From NCBI GenBank assembly GCA_948473085.1, contig CAOKWH010000017.1, positions 1 to 35,308 on the forward strand: DNA of 35,308 nucleotides. Direction: 5' to 3'. Positions within the stretch are counted from its first letter, which is position 1; the number at the start of each line of letters is the position of its first letter. Below, one piece after another: positions 15,179 through 23,437 of this stretch. The position numbers and the translations under genes are program-made. This stretch comes from an uncultured Clostridia bacterium. GTDB lineage: Bacteria > Bacillota > Clostridia > Oscillospirales > Ruminococcaceae. Below the pieces are notes generated by a model. The model saw nothing but the letters and a program-made list of their open reading frames with translations, was not told the origin of the DNA and ran no database searches.

Positions 15179-15802
15179 TTGAGCAGTGTACTGCTGATAA
15201 ACGGGAGTCCCAACCAGTATGGCTGTACCTATACGGCACTTTGCGAGGTGCAGGGCGTATTGGAAAAACGAGGAGTAAAAACCCAGTTGATTTGGGTAGG
15301 GCACCAGCCGGTAGCCGGCTGCATTGCCTGTGGAAATTGCAGAAAAACCGGGCGCTGTGTTTTCGAGGACCAGGTGAACCAAGTCCTGGAACAACTGGAT
15401 GGGTTTGATGGAATAATAGCGGGTTCCCCGGTGTATTACGCCGCCACTTCGGGGCAGATTACCTGCTTTTTAAACCGCCTGTTTTATGCTGGCGGCAGCC
15501 GGATGGCGGGTAAACTGGGGGCTGCGGTGGTGTCCTGCCGCCGGGGCGGGGCTGCCAGCGCCTTTGACCAGCTGAACAAATACTTTACCATTAGCAATAT
15601 GCCGGTGGTTTCCTCCCAGTACTGGAACCAGGTGCACGGCAACACGCCAGAGGAGGTGCGCCAGGATGAAGAAGGTTTGCAGATTATGCGCACTTTGGGA
15701 GAGAACATGGCCTGGATGCTCCAAAATATTCAGGCGGGCCGGGCCTCCGGCGTGGGCTCACCGGTTTATGAGCCCCGCATCGGCACCAACTTTATCCGAT
15801 AG
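15179..15802 (+). CDS. NAD(P)H-dependent FMN reductase-like flavodoxin-fold protein
   Basis: 207 residues. The N-terminal LLINGSPN phosphate-binding loop (about 5-12) and AGSPVYYAATSGQ (81-93) are the FMN-binding loops of the NADPH-dependent FMN reductase/iron-sulfur flavoprotein family. 'CIACGNCRKTGRC' at about 48-60 is a Cys cluster found in many members, where it may hold an iron-sulfur cluster or act in thiol chemistry. Start is TTG, with AAGGAG 9 bases upstream. The next gene begins 11 bases after the stop, so the two are almost certainly co-transcribed. Confidence 0.9.
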   Translation: MSSVLLINGSPNQYGCTYTALCEVQGVLEKRGVKTQLIWVGHQPVAGCIACGNCRKTGRCVFEDQVNQVLEQLDGFDGIIAGSPVYYAATSGQITCFLNRLFYAGGSRMAGKLGAAVVSCRRGGAASAFDQLNKYFTISNMPVVSSQYWNQVHGNTPEEVRQDEEGLQIMRTLGENMAWMLQNIQAGRASGVGSPVYEPRIGTNFIR

Positions 15803-15812
15803 GGGGAGCAGG

Positions 15813-16241
15813 ATGAGAGAGCTGGATAGCTATTCCTACAACTGCGGCGTTATAGACTGTTTTTGCGAGATGGTCCGGGCAGGGGTGAAGCCCCTGGCAC
15901 TGAGCCATGCCTTTTCTACCGCCGTAGAGCGGGATGAGTACCTGCCGCACGCCGAGGCGATGGCAGAACAGTATGGTGTCCATTTTTTACCGGAGGATGA
16001 ACTGATTGTCACCGATCTGTTCCCGGTGGAGGCCTGCAGGGGCGTATACATACTGCTTTTTGGCACCGAGGAAAGCCTGGCTGCTTACCAGGTGCTAAAG
16101 GAAAAGCAGGCGGATTTAATAGCACAGGGGACCTATCTGGGCGAGGCCCGGGCCGGAATTGCACAGGAGTTTGGCCGGCTGCTGGGCTATGCCCCGGCGG
16201 CCATTGAGGCGTTTATTGCCGCCAATACACAGCAGGGATAG
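15813..16241 (+). CDS. Protein of unknown function, 142 aa, partner of the flavin reductase
   Basis: I do not recognise the family. The protein is soluble and acidic; its N-terminus contains NCGVIDCFCEMVRAGVKPLALSH with two closely spaced Cys (CFC, about 15-17). The body is helix-rich and ends in a probable helical bundle. ATG 15813 is preceded by AGGGGGAGC; longer in-frame starts lie inside the reductase gene and are excluded. The tight spacing argues that it works with the flavin reductase, for example as a substrate-binding or regulatory partner, but this is inference only. Confidence 0.8.
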   Translation: MRELDSYSYNCGVIDCFCEMVRAGVKPLALSHAFSTAVERDEYLPHAEAMAEQYGVHFLPEDELIVTDLFPVEACRGVYILLFGTEESLAAYQVLKEKQADLIAQGTYLGEARAGIAQEFGRLLGYAPAAIEAFIAANTQQG

Positions 16242-16339
16242 CGTTTTTACTACCTCCTTTTGCTATTTCTTGTCTATTTTCTCTAAAATGCAGGGGGATT
16301 TTCCGGTGTATATTCGGGGCCTCTCAAATGCGAAAATAG

Positions 16340-16368
16340 TTGAAAAATGCCCAAAAAACCGATATAAT
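16340..16368 (+). promoter_or_regulatory. purC promoter
   Basis: TTGAAA (16340-16345), 17-base spacer, TATAAT (16363-16368). A strong vegetative promoter about 105 bases before the purC ATG, leaving a long leader. Confidence 0.8.
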
Positions 16369-16377
16369 TACAGATGG

Positions 16378-16420
16378 AGCGGATCGGGTTATGGCCAAAT
16401 CCGCTGTTTCTTATTTTTCT
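16378..16420 (+). promoter_or_regulatory. Terminator-like hairpin in the purC leader
   Basis: AGCGGAT (16378-16384) pairs with ATCCGCT (16399-16405), followed by GTTTCTTATTTTT. It begins a few bases after the predicted transcription start, so it could attenuate purC. Confidence 0.4.
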
Positions 16421-16480
16421 GGCCCTGCCGGCGTGGGGCATGTTGGACAAAAACAGGTTAGCAAGAACAGGAGAGGTAGT

Positions 16481-17158
16481 ATGAAAAAGGTTTATGTTGG
16501 CAAGACCAAGGATGTTTTTGAGCTGGAAAACGGCAATTATCTGCTGAAGTTCAAGGACGATGTTACCGGCGAGAATGGAGTGTTTGACCCCGGCGCCAAC
16601 ACAGTTGGCCTGAGCATTGAGGGCATTGGCCGTTCCAATCTGCAAATGTCCATCCATTTTTTTGAGATTCTCAAGGCTGCCGGTATTAAAACCCACTATG
16701 TAAGTGCCGACCTGGACAATGCCACGATGGAGGTGCTCCCTGCCAAGGTGTTTGGCCATGGGCTGGAGGTCATCTGCCGCTTTAAGTCTACCGGCAGCTT
16801 TATGCGCCGCTATGGCGACTATATCCAGGAGGGCGCCGATTTGGATGCCTATGTGGAAACCACCTTTAAAAACGATGAAAAGGGCGACCCGCTGGTTACA
16901 GAAGATGGCCTGATTGCCCTGGGTGTGATGACCGCCGAGCAGTACGATTCCATGCGTTCCCTCACCAAGAAGATTGCCACAGCAGTTCGGGATGAGCTGG
17001 CTAAGAAGGACTTGGTACTCTATGATATTAAGTTCGAGTTCGGCTACAATGGCGATGAGGTTATCCTGATTGATGAAATTGCCTCTGGCAATATGCGCGT
17101 CTACAAGGACGGCAAAATTGTTGACCCTATGGATTTGGGCAAGCTCCTGTTTGCATAA
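16481..17158 (+). CDS. purC: Phosphoribosylaminoimidazole-succinocarboxamide synthase
   Basis: SAICAR synthetase: joins CAIR and aspartate with ATP in purine synthesis. 225 residues, normal for bacterial PurC. The N-terminal [12 protein letters not shown] corresponds to the usual 'GKAKxxY' nucleotide segment; [13 protein letters not shown] and the later [20 protein letters not shown] (metal/ATP Asp and Glu) are the family motifs. AGGAGAGG is correctly spaced before the ATG at 16481. The frame stays open upstream and an ATG at 16391 could add 30 residues, but without a good ribosome site. It is not in a pur operon. Confidence 0.93.
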   Translation: MKKVYVGKTKDVFELENGNYLLKFKDDVTGENGVFDPGANTVGLSIEGIGRSNLQMSIHFFEILKAAGIKTHYVSADLDNATMEVLPAKVFGHGLEVICRFKSTGSFMRRYGDYIQEGADLDAYVETTFKNDEKGDPLVTEDGLIALGVMTAEQYDSMRSLTKKIATAVRDELAKKDLVLYDIKFEFGYNGDEVILIDEIASGNMRVYKDGKIVDPMDLGKLLFA

Positions 17159-17163
17159 TAAAG

Positions 17164-17200
17164 AATCCCTGGCTGTCTTTTTGGACAGCCGGGGATTTTT
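17164..17200 (+). terminator. purC terminator
   Basis: AATCCC-GGCTGTC pairs with GACAGCC-GGGATT around TTTTTG, followed by TTTTT. Confidence 0.9.
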
Positions 17201-17221
17201 GCTGGAGAGAGGCAGGGGATT

Positions 17222-17257
17222 ATAAAAGGGATGGGGAATAGTTCCCATCCCTTTTAT
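17222..17257. terminator. Bidirectional terminator of the cat-like gene
   Basis: AAAAGGGATGGG (17224-17235) pairs with CCCATCCCTTTT (17244-17255). It lies directly after the minus-strand stop at 17259. Confidence 0.8.
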
Positions 17258-17258
17258 C

Positions 17259-17912
17259 CTATCCATCAATCCATTCGCTAACAGTGTATGCGGCCTCCTG
17301 CACCAGCCGGAAGTACTCGGCGGCATGCCAGCCGTCGGCTACGGCGTGGTGCAGCTGGATAGCCAGGGGAAGCATCAACTGGCCGTTCACCTCCCGGAAG
17401 CGCCCGCAGGTGATAATGGGGGCCAGATAATCCCCGTCTGTGTAGAGATTCAAATTCATGGCAGTGAAGGACGCCCAGGGAATGGCCGAAAAATTGTGGA
17501 TATTTTCCGGCAGTTCCCCCTGAGGGGAAAGCCCACCCTTTCCGCTGTATTCCTGTATATCAGCACAGACAGCAGCATAGAAGCTGGGAAAGTGCGGACT
17601 GTATGGTGTATACAGGGTGGAAAACAGCTTGGTATCCTCATGGAAAACAGTGTAGGCCGGGTGGGTGACATCGTAGTAGCCAACCTGCCCCTGGCTATCC
17701 CTGCCAAACCGCAGGTTTTGTATAGCGTTGACTGCCCTGGCCGAGATGTACAGCAGCAGCGGATAGGTGTGCAGCCCCCGCTGCTTTGCGGCGGCATATA
17801 GCCGGGTGATGTCGATATCCACTGTCATGCTGTAGGTACAGCGGGCGTTGTCCATATAGTGCCGGTAATATTCTGCACGGTCCCAGCTGGCAGGGTCAAT
17901 TATATAAAACAT
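17259..17912 (-). CDS. Chloramphenicol O-acetyltransferase family protein
   Basis: 217 residues, the exact length class of type A CATs, which acetylate chloramphenicol with acetyl-CoA and act as trimers. The catalytic motif HHAVADGWH (188-196) is intact, with His189 as the base and Asp193 as the structural aspartate. The N-terminal RAEYYRHYMDNARCTYSMTVDIDIT segment and central YTVFHEDTKLFSTLYT also fit the family. Chromosomal relatives do not always confer resistance, so the drug substrate is not proven. GGAGG is 8-9 bases before the ATG. Upstream lie a short SD-led reading frame and a strong stem, suggesting inducible translation. The Ca2+/Na+ antiporter gene lies 115 bases upstream on the same strand. 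Confidence 0.9.
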   Translation of the reverse strand: MFYIIDPASWDRAEYYRHYMDNARCTYSMTVDIDITRLYAAAKQRGLHTYPLLLYISARAVNAIQNLRFGRDSQGQVGYYDVTHPAYTVFHEDTKLFSTLYTPYSPHFPSFYAAVCADIQEYSGKGGLSPQGELPENIHNFSAIPWASFTAMNLNLYTDGDYLAPIITCGRFREVNGQLMLPLAIQLHHAVADGWHAAEYFRLVQEAAYTVSEWIDG

Positions 17913-17930
17913 AGGGTTTTCCTCCGTTGT

Positions 17931-17976
17931 GTCAGGCGGTTTGATTACTTATTGCTGAGCTGCCAAACCGCCTAAC
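17931..17976 (-). promoter_or_regulatory. Stem-loop between leader frame and cat-like gene
   Basis: On the minus strand GTTAGGCGGTTTG (17976-17964) pairs with CAAACCGCCTGAC (17943-17931): 13 pairs with one G-U, around a 20-base loop containing the leader stop codon. The right arm ends 5 bases before the cat GGAGG. No T run follows, so it is not a terminator. Confidence 0.7.
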
Positions 17977-18005
17977 TTCCGGGTGTTCACCACAACATTT
18001 CTCAT
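17949..18005 (-). CDS. Putative cat leader peptide, 18 aa
   Basis: ATG (18005) opens MRNVVVNTRKLGGLAAQQ and ends at TAA (17949-17951). GGAGGTGA (GGAGG at 18015-18019) precedes the ATG at a normal distance and lies only 8 bases after the antiporter stop. Codons 11-14 form the left arm of the stem described separately. Short leaders with this geometry control inducible cat and erm genes by ribosome stalling. The peptide sequence is not one I know. Confidence 0.5.
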   Translation of the reverse strand: MRNVVVNTRKLGGLAAQQ

Positions 18006-18027
18006 TTGTTCTCACCTCCAGAAACGG

Positions 18028-19008
18028 TTATGCCATGGATAGTGCCAGGAAAGCCAGATAGCACCCCAGCACCAAGGCGGGAGGGATAAAGTAGATGGTC
18101 CGGCGCAGCCGGGGGAACCGCCGCCGTCCATAGGACTTGTAAAAGATGGGCATGGAGATAAACACAGCAGCCAGGAAACCAAAAACCAGCAGCAGTGCAG
18201 TTTGATAGGAACCATGATAGACAGAACCGGCCGAGTAGCTGAGGTCTGCCACGGTGAGGATAGCAAAGTTGAACAGGTTACTGCCCAAGATGTTGCCGGC
18301 CATAGCGTTGAAGTTGCCCAGCCGGGCCAGCTCGATGGAGGAGGTAAGCTCCGGCAGGGAGGTGGCCACCCCCAGCAACAGGGCACCGGCCAGGGTGGCG
18401 CCAATGTTGTAGGTTTCAGCAATGATGTCGGTGGCGTAGGTGAGCGCAACGCTGGCCAGCACCAGTCCGGTGCTGCACAGTATAAACCGGAAGATAATCT
18501 GCCGCAGGGTCAGGTTGCTGCGCCCGTCATCTTGGTTTTGCACCCCATCATCCGAGGACATGGAGCGAATGCTGTACAGATAAACACCGAAGAGGATGGG
18601 GGAATGGAGGCTGATGCCAAAGATGGTGTAGTCAATATCTAAAATAAGGGCAAGCATCAGGTAGATATACAGCCCGATAATCAGCAGCAGGGACTGGTTG
18701 TGGGAGCTGCCAATGCGGGAGCGGCGAAAACGCACAGGAAACAGCAGGAACAGCGCTGCCAGTACCGAGGTGTTAAACAGGTCGCTGCCCAGGATATTGC
18801 CCAGCACCAGCTCTGGCTGATCCAGCAGTACCGTAGCCGAAAGGCTGGTGAACAGTTCGGGCAGGGAGGTGACAGCTGCCAGAATCACCCCGCCAATAAA
18901 GGCGCCGGACAGGTTGGTACGCTTGTCCATTAAATCCACATAGTTGGATAGCTTTATGGAGAAGGCCACGACAACGGCGGCCAACAGCAGATAGAGCAGG
19001 ATAATCAT
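18028..19008 (-). CDS. Calcium/sodium antiporter, CaCA family
   Basis: 326 residues and about ten membrane helices, arranged as two inverted repeats. Each repeat has the ion-binding signature: GGVILAAVTSLPEL with NILGSDLFN in the first half, and GALLLGVATSLPEL with NILGSNLFN in the second. The Ser-Leu-Pro-Glu residues coordinate Ca2+ and Na+. YrbG-like proteins exchange cytoplasmic Ca2+ or Na+ for the other ion across the plasma membrane. A hydrophilic loop of about 25 residues (SMSSDDGVQNQDDGRS) joins the halves. GGGAGG is 9 bases before the ATG. It has its own promoter and is followed by the leader and cat-like gene. Confidence 0.93.
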   Translation of the reverse strand: MIILLYLLLAAVVVAFSIKLSNYVDLMDKRTNLSGAFIGGVILAAVTSLPELFTSLSATVLLDQPELVLGNILGSDLFNTSVLAALFLLFPVRFRRSRIGSSHNQSLLLIIGLYIYLMLALILDIDYTIFGISLHSPILFGVYLYSIRSMSSDDGVQNQDDGRSNLTLRQIIFRFILCSTGLVLASVALTYATDIIAETYNIGATLAGALLLGVATSLPELTSSIELARLGNFNAMAGNILGSNLFNFAILTVADLSYSAGSVYHGSYQTALLLVFGFLAAVFISMPIFYKSYGRRRFPRLRRTIYFIPPALVLGCYLAFLALSMA

Positions 19009-19105
19009 TGTTGGTTTTCCTCCCGTAGATTAGCGATAAAAAGCAGCGCGGACCTTTCTATCCTGTCCTACGCCGCCAAGCATATTTTTCCATGTTATAG
19101 GTCTA

Positions 19106-19134
19106 ATAGTAACACACCCAAACGGTCCTGTCAA
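19106..19134 (-). promoter_or_regulatory. Promoter of the antiporter gene
   Basis: Minus-strand TTGACA (19129-19134), 17-base spacer, TACTAT (19106-19111). It may also drive the cat-like gene. Confidence 0.75.
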
Positions 19135-19194
19135 ACCGGTAAGATGGCTGTTTTTTAAATGAAAACGGGTATTTTGGCACTTTGCAAAAGCAGT

Positions 19195-19223
19195 TTGTGC
19201 AAGGTGGTTGTTTGTGATAGAAT
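19195..19223 (+). promoter_or_regulatory. Promoter of the 133-aa protein gene
   Basis: TTGTGC (19195-19200), 17-base spacer, TAGAAT (19218-19223). Transcription would begin near 19230, after the longest in-frame start at 19208, supporting the TTG at 19262. Confidence 0.6.
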
Positions 19224-19261
19224 TGGGGTATCAATCAAATGAAAGACGGAGGGGAATAGAA

Positions 19262-19663
19262 TTGGAACAGCTTGCAATTCACTTTTTAAACGAAGAAGGA
19301 GAACCGGTTACACCGGAAGCGGTGGAAAAACTGGTTCGAAGCATTCGGGAAAACGGTTGCCGGTCCGCGTGGCTGGCTTTGGATGAGTTTGGCGAGGAGG
19401 AGTTTTTGTCTGTGGATATAGAAAACGGCTGGGCGGCTCTCTCCTACAATGCCTGGGACGAGGAAGGGGAAGCGCACCAATATCAGCCTGTCAACCCCGC
19501 ATATTCTGCATCCCAGGAGGAGGCGCCTGTATATATTGGCGGCCAGACCCCGGTTTTAAAGCGCAACGCCCTGGATAACCTGAATTTAGCCGCCGACTGT
19601 GTTGCTTTTTTTGCCAAAACCGGAAAGCTGTATTCCGGTTTGCAGTGGGAGGAAGCGGAGTAA
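19262..19663 (+). CDS. Protein of unknown function, 133 aa, acidic
   Basis: Start TTG is chosen because CGGAGGGG lies 7 bases upstream and the promoter excludes earlier starts. The protein is soluble and acidic. Its layout is a helix (EAVEKLVRSIRENG), then strands around WLALDEF and 'LSVDIENGWAALSYN', then GGQTPVLKRNALDNLNLAADCVAFFAKTG and a terminal LQWEE. That order resembles Imm1-like immunity proteins, in which a final helix precedes an L-x-W-x end, but I cannot confirm membership and no toxin gene is adjacent. Function unknown. Confidence 0.7.
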   Translation: MEQLAIHFLNEEGEPVTPEAVEKLVRSIRENGCRSAWLALDEFGEEEFLSVDIENGWAALSYNAWDEEGEAHQYQPVNPAYSASQEEAPVYIGGQTPVLKRNALDNLNLAADCVAFFAKTGKLYSGLQWEEAE

Positions 19664-19739
19664 CGCCCTGTTAACGGGGCTGCTCACTTTCAGCGGAGTA
19701 TTTGGCAGACCGGCAAGAAGCACGCCTTGAAAAGGGTAT

Positions 19740-19946
19740 TTAAGCCTCCTTTTCCCGGAGCTGCTGCAACAGGGTATGGTGCTGCTTTTCCAGTTCAATC
19801 ATCTGGTAGATACAGGCCTCTATCTGGTCGGCATCCGCCGTCATGTTAAAGTTTGACTGGACGGCATTGAGCTGGCGCTGTACCTGCTGCAGTTCTTTAG
19901 CGGCATCCTGCCGGGACAGGGCTTGTTCTTCTTTGGCCTTCATCAT
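19740..19946 (-). CDS. DUF2508 (YaaL-like) small helical protein
   Basis: 68 residues, highly charged, two helices likely forming a coiled coil. The central pattern (QLNAVQSNFNMTADADQIEACIYQMIELEKQHHTLLQQ) matches the DUF2508/YaaL arrangement 'FNxxxDPDxIDxxIYxLxxxExxxxxLL'. Function in the family is unknown. GAAGGTGG precedes the ATG. It lies downstream of the RNase P RNA gene on the same strand, beyond that gene's terminator. Confidence 0.75.
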   Translation of the reverse strand: MMKAKEEQALSRQDAAKELQQVQRQLNAVQSNFNMTADADQIEACIYQMIELEKQHHTLLQQLREKEA

Positions 19947-20021
19947 ATTTGAACCACCTTCTCTGTTCCTTTTTTATTACAGTTTAGGCGGATTGGCTTT
20001 GGAATATGCCTAAAGGGCATG

Positions 20022-20052
20022 AAAAAAGCGCCAGCGGAATCACCGCCGGCGC
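20022..20052 (-). terminator. rnpB terminator
   Basis: Minus-strand GCGCCGGCGG (20052-20043) pairs with CCGCTGGCGC (20037-20028), followed by TTTTTT. Confidence 0.88.
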
Positions 20053-20065
20053 AAAAATGGCAAAG

Positions 20066-20412
20066 AGCGAGCAAACAATAAGCCGAGTTCTGTAGTTGAC
20101 AACAATCTATCTAATCCGTATGTTGCCATACGGCTTTAGCCACCTCATCAAGACACGACGGGCCGCCGTATTGTCTTTGTCGGGTGTTGCTTCGGATAGG
20201 GTTTACAGGGCCGCACAGTCTCCTGTGCGCCGGTGAGCTCTTACCTCGCCTTTCCACCCTTACCACCCAAAGCGGGCGGCGGTATATCTCTGTTGCACTG
20301 TCCCTATGGTCGCCCACGGCTGCCGTTAGCAGCTATCCTGCCCTATGAAGCCCGGACTTTCCTCACGCACGGCCTTTCGGCACTGTGCCCGTAGTTGTCT
20401 CGTTTACTCGCA
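20066..20412 (-). ncRNA. rnpB: RNase P RNA
   Basis: Catalytic RNA that removes 5' leaders from tRNA precursors. Read on the minus strand, the 5' part has the conserved GAGGAAAGTCCGGGC (CR-I region, about 20363-20349) and the 3' end has ACAGAACTCGGCTTA (CR-V, about 20093-20079). The first and last bases pair as helix P1: GCGAGTAAACGA with TTGTTTGCTCGC. The central ACAGAGATATACC and GTAAACCCTA elements are also in place. About 347 nt. The ends are approximate and set by P1 and the promoter. Confidence 0.96.
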
Positions 20413-20418
20413 GCTTCT

Positions 20419-20447
20419 ATCATAATATATTTTGGCCTGAAAGTCAA
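20419..20447 (-). promoter_or_regulatory. rnpB promoter
   Basis: Minus-strand TTGACT (20442-20447), 17-base spacer, TATGAT (20419-20424), 7 bases before the predicted RNA 5' end. Confidence 0.85.
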
Positions 20448-20586
20448 ACGCCGGCAGTATTAGTCCCTTTTCAGAAAACTGTTACTGGGGTATAACTTTG
20501 ACAGTACTTACAAAAGCACATTGATACAGAGCAGGGGCCCTGCATTACAATCGGCCCGACAAATCGGAATTTGAGAGGGATCAGCA

Positions 20587-21132
20587 ATGAAATATAACAA
20601 AATGATAAGGTTGAAAAATGGTATTGAATGCTGCTTGAGAAATGGAATGGAATGTGATGGGCAAGCTGTATTGGACTACTTTAATTTAACACACGGAGAA
20701 ACCGATTATTTACTCACCTATCCGGATGAAAATAGCTTTGATGTTATACAGGAAAGCCAGTTCCTAAAAGAGAAATGTGAAAGCAAAAATGAAATTGAAA
20801 TAATTGCCGTAGTCGGTAATGTAGTTGTGGGAACTGCTGGGGTTGAAGCAGTGGGGAATAAATATAAGGTGCAGCATCGTGCCGAATTGGGTATCAGTGT
20901 TGCTAAAGAATTTTGGGGGCTGGGGATAGGACAGGCATTAACTACAGCGTGTATTGAATGTGCAAAGGCCGCGGGATATGTCCAGCTTGAACTGAATGTG
21001 GTTGCCGACAATGTAAGAGCATTATCCATCTATAAAAAAGCTGGGTTTGTTGAATATGGTAGAAACCCGAAAGGCTTTAATTCTCGATTAGCAGGATTTC
21101 AAGAAGTTATTTATATGCGATTGGAATTATGA
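20587..21132 (+). CDS. GNAT N-acetyltransferase
   Basis: 181 residues. The GNAT core is in the C-terminal two thirds: strand ELGISVAKEFWGLGIGQAL with the acetyl-CoA loop (about 100-116), then LELNVVADNVRALSIYKKAGFVEYG, which is the RimI/RimJ-like motif B. Substrate unknown. AGAGGGATC precedes the ATG. Codon use is clearly AT-richer (many AAA, ATA, GAA, TTA) than in surrounding genes, suggesting recent acquisition. The fragment and small genes after it share that character. Confidence 0.9.
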   Translation: MKYNKMIRLKNGIECCLRNGMECDGQAVLDYFNLTHGETDYLLTYPDENSFDVIQESQFLKEKCESKNEIEIIAVVGNVVVGTAGVEAVGNKYKVQHRAELGISVAKEFWGLGIGQALTTACIECAKAAGYVQLELNVVADNVRALSIYKKAGFVEYGRNPKGFNSRLAGFQEVIYMRLEL

Positions 21133-21286
21133 TAAACATCTAAATTTATTTTTATCGGCTGTCCATCAACAGACGATTGCCCGCCTGGGATATTTTGACG
21201 AAGCGGCTTTCGTCAGTACCAATCTGAAAAACAAGCAGTGCTATTATAGCAAGGGCATAAAGAGAAGGAGGCTTTGCAGTGAATGA
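21131..21286 (+). pseudogene. Decayed C-terminal fragment of an unknown gene
   Basis: A frame without a start encodes a protein-like stretch (LSAVHQQTIARLGYFDEAAF, then VSTNLKNKQCYYSKGIKRRR) ending at TGA 21284-21286. It overlaps the GTG of the next gene by 8 bases, as in a translationally coupled operon. The upstream part has been lost or replaced by the acetyltransferase gene. Confidence 0.35.
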
Positions 21287-21650
21287 ATACAATCTCAAAT
21301 TGGATTATTACGACCTACTCAATTTGCACAAGGCGCTGTTGGAGGCAAAGTTTCACACCATGCCGGATAATGAGCTGATTGCGGGCAGCCCCATTATAGC
21401 GGGCATCCATATACAAATTAGAGAGCTATTGATAAAAAGCGATAGGGGGAGCGTATGGCAAGAATGGTTCCTGCTGAAAAACCGGCCGGACTACAGGCAT
21501 CGGGCCATCCTATTGATGAAAAACGGTAAGGCTTGGACGGCGGCTTCCACTGATAAAAAGCGCGAAATTGCCAGCAGTTACTTAGCCCCTTTTCTCTTTG
21601 AGGAAACAGAGCTGCTGGATGTAATAGCGGCAGCGGATGGGAGCTTTTGA
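21279..21650 (+). CDS. Protein of unknown function, 123 aa
   Basis: Start GTG with AAGGAGG 8 bases upstream. The protein is soluble and mixed alpha/beta. The N-terminal half (LKLDYYDLLNLHKALLEAKFHTMPDN) is helical, a second helix carries IHIQIRELLIKS, and the centre is basic and Trp-rich (VWQEWFLLKNRPDYRHR). No motif recognised. It overlaps the end of a decayed frame, so it probably was the second gene of an operon that has lost its first member. Confidence 0.6.
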   Translation: MNEYNLKLDYYDLLNLHKALLEAKFHTMPDNELIAGSPIIAGIHIQIRELLIKSDRGSVWQEWFLLKNRPDYRHRAILLMKNGKAWTAASTDKKREIASSYLAPFLFEETELLDVIAAADGSF

Positions 21651-21795
21651 GGAGTTTTCCAGGTGGGCTGGTATTTGCTTGGAGGATGGGGTTATCTGGC
21701 TGTTTGTATGGATTAAGGGGAAGTGTTTGATACTCATCGGCACGAAAGGCGATGTGGATGTTCTTGTCAAATTGCCTGTGTATTTTTGGGAATAG
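21637..21795 (+). CDS. Possible small protein, 52 aa
   Basis: ATG 21637 lies inside the end of the 123-aa gene and the frame runs 14 bases past its stop as an overlap, ending at TAG 21793-21795. The product has one hydrophobic stretch (VIWLFVWIKGKCLILIGTKG) and could be a single-pass membrane peptide. The ribosome binding site is weak, so this may be only a relic. Confidence 0.3.
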   Translation: MGAFEEFSRWAGICLEDGVIWLFVWIKGKCLILIGTKGDVDVLVKLPVYFWE

Positions 21796-21800
21796 AATAG

Positions 21801-23267
<1,467 letters not shown>

Positions 23268-23319
23268 GTTTTCTAACAAACTGTAAATAAACTTAAAATT
23301 CCCCGGTGGGGAAGCCTGT

Positions 23320-23391
23320 CGCAAGTGGACAAAAGCCGCAGTATAGGATATAATATCCCTGTGCCAAAGTCCACTTTGCGGTGGGCTTTTT
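23320..23391 (+). promoter_or_regulatory. Terminator with overlapping promoter and competing stem
   Basis: Terminator stem AGTCCAC (23368-23374) / GTGGGCT (23381-23387) with TTTTT. Upstream CGCAAGTGGAC (23320-23330) can instead pair with GTCCACTTTGCG (23369-23380), destroying that terminator. Between them lies a promoter TGGACA (23326-23331), 17 bases, TATAAT (23349-23354). Confidence 0.55.
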
Positions 23392-23437
23392 GCGTTTTGG
23401 CCGTGCTATTATGCTTTAAAAGGAGGGGGAAGCGCCC

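Noticed and set aside
16391-16480. Upstream ATG giving purC a 30-residue extension
   Set aside because: The extension is not part of the PurC fold and the properly spaced AGGAGAGG points to the ATG at 16481.
16283-17326. Minus-strand open frame (347 codons) opposite purC
   Set aside because: Lies over purC, its promoter and two terminators; composition is low in recognisable structure.
23299-23313. Short hairpin CCCC-GGT-GGGG after gdhA as terminator
   Set aside because: No T run follows and the stem is only four pairs.
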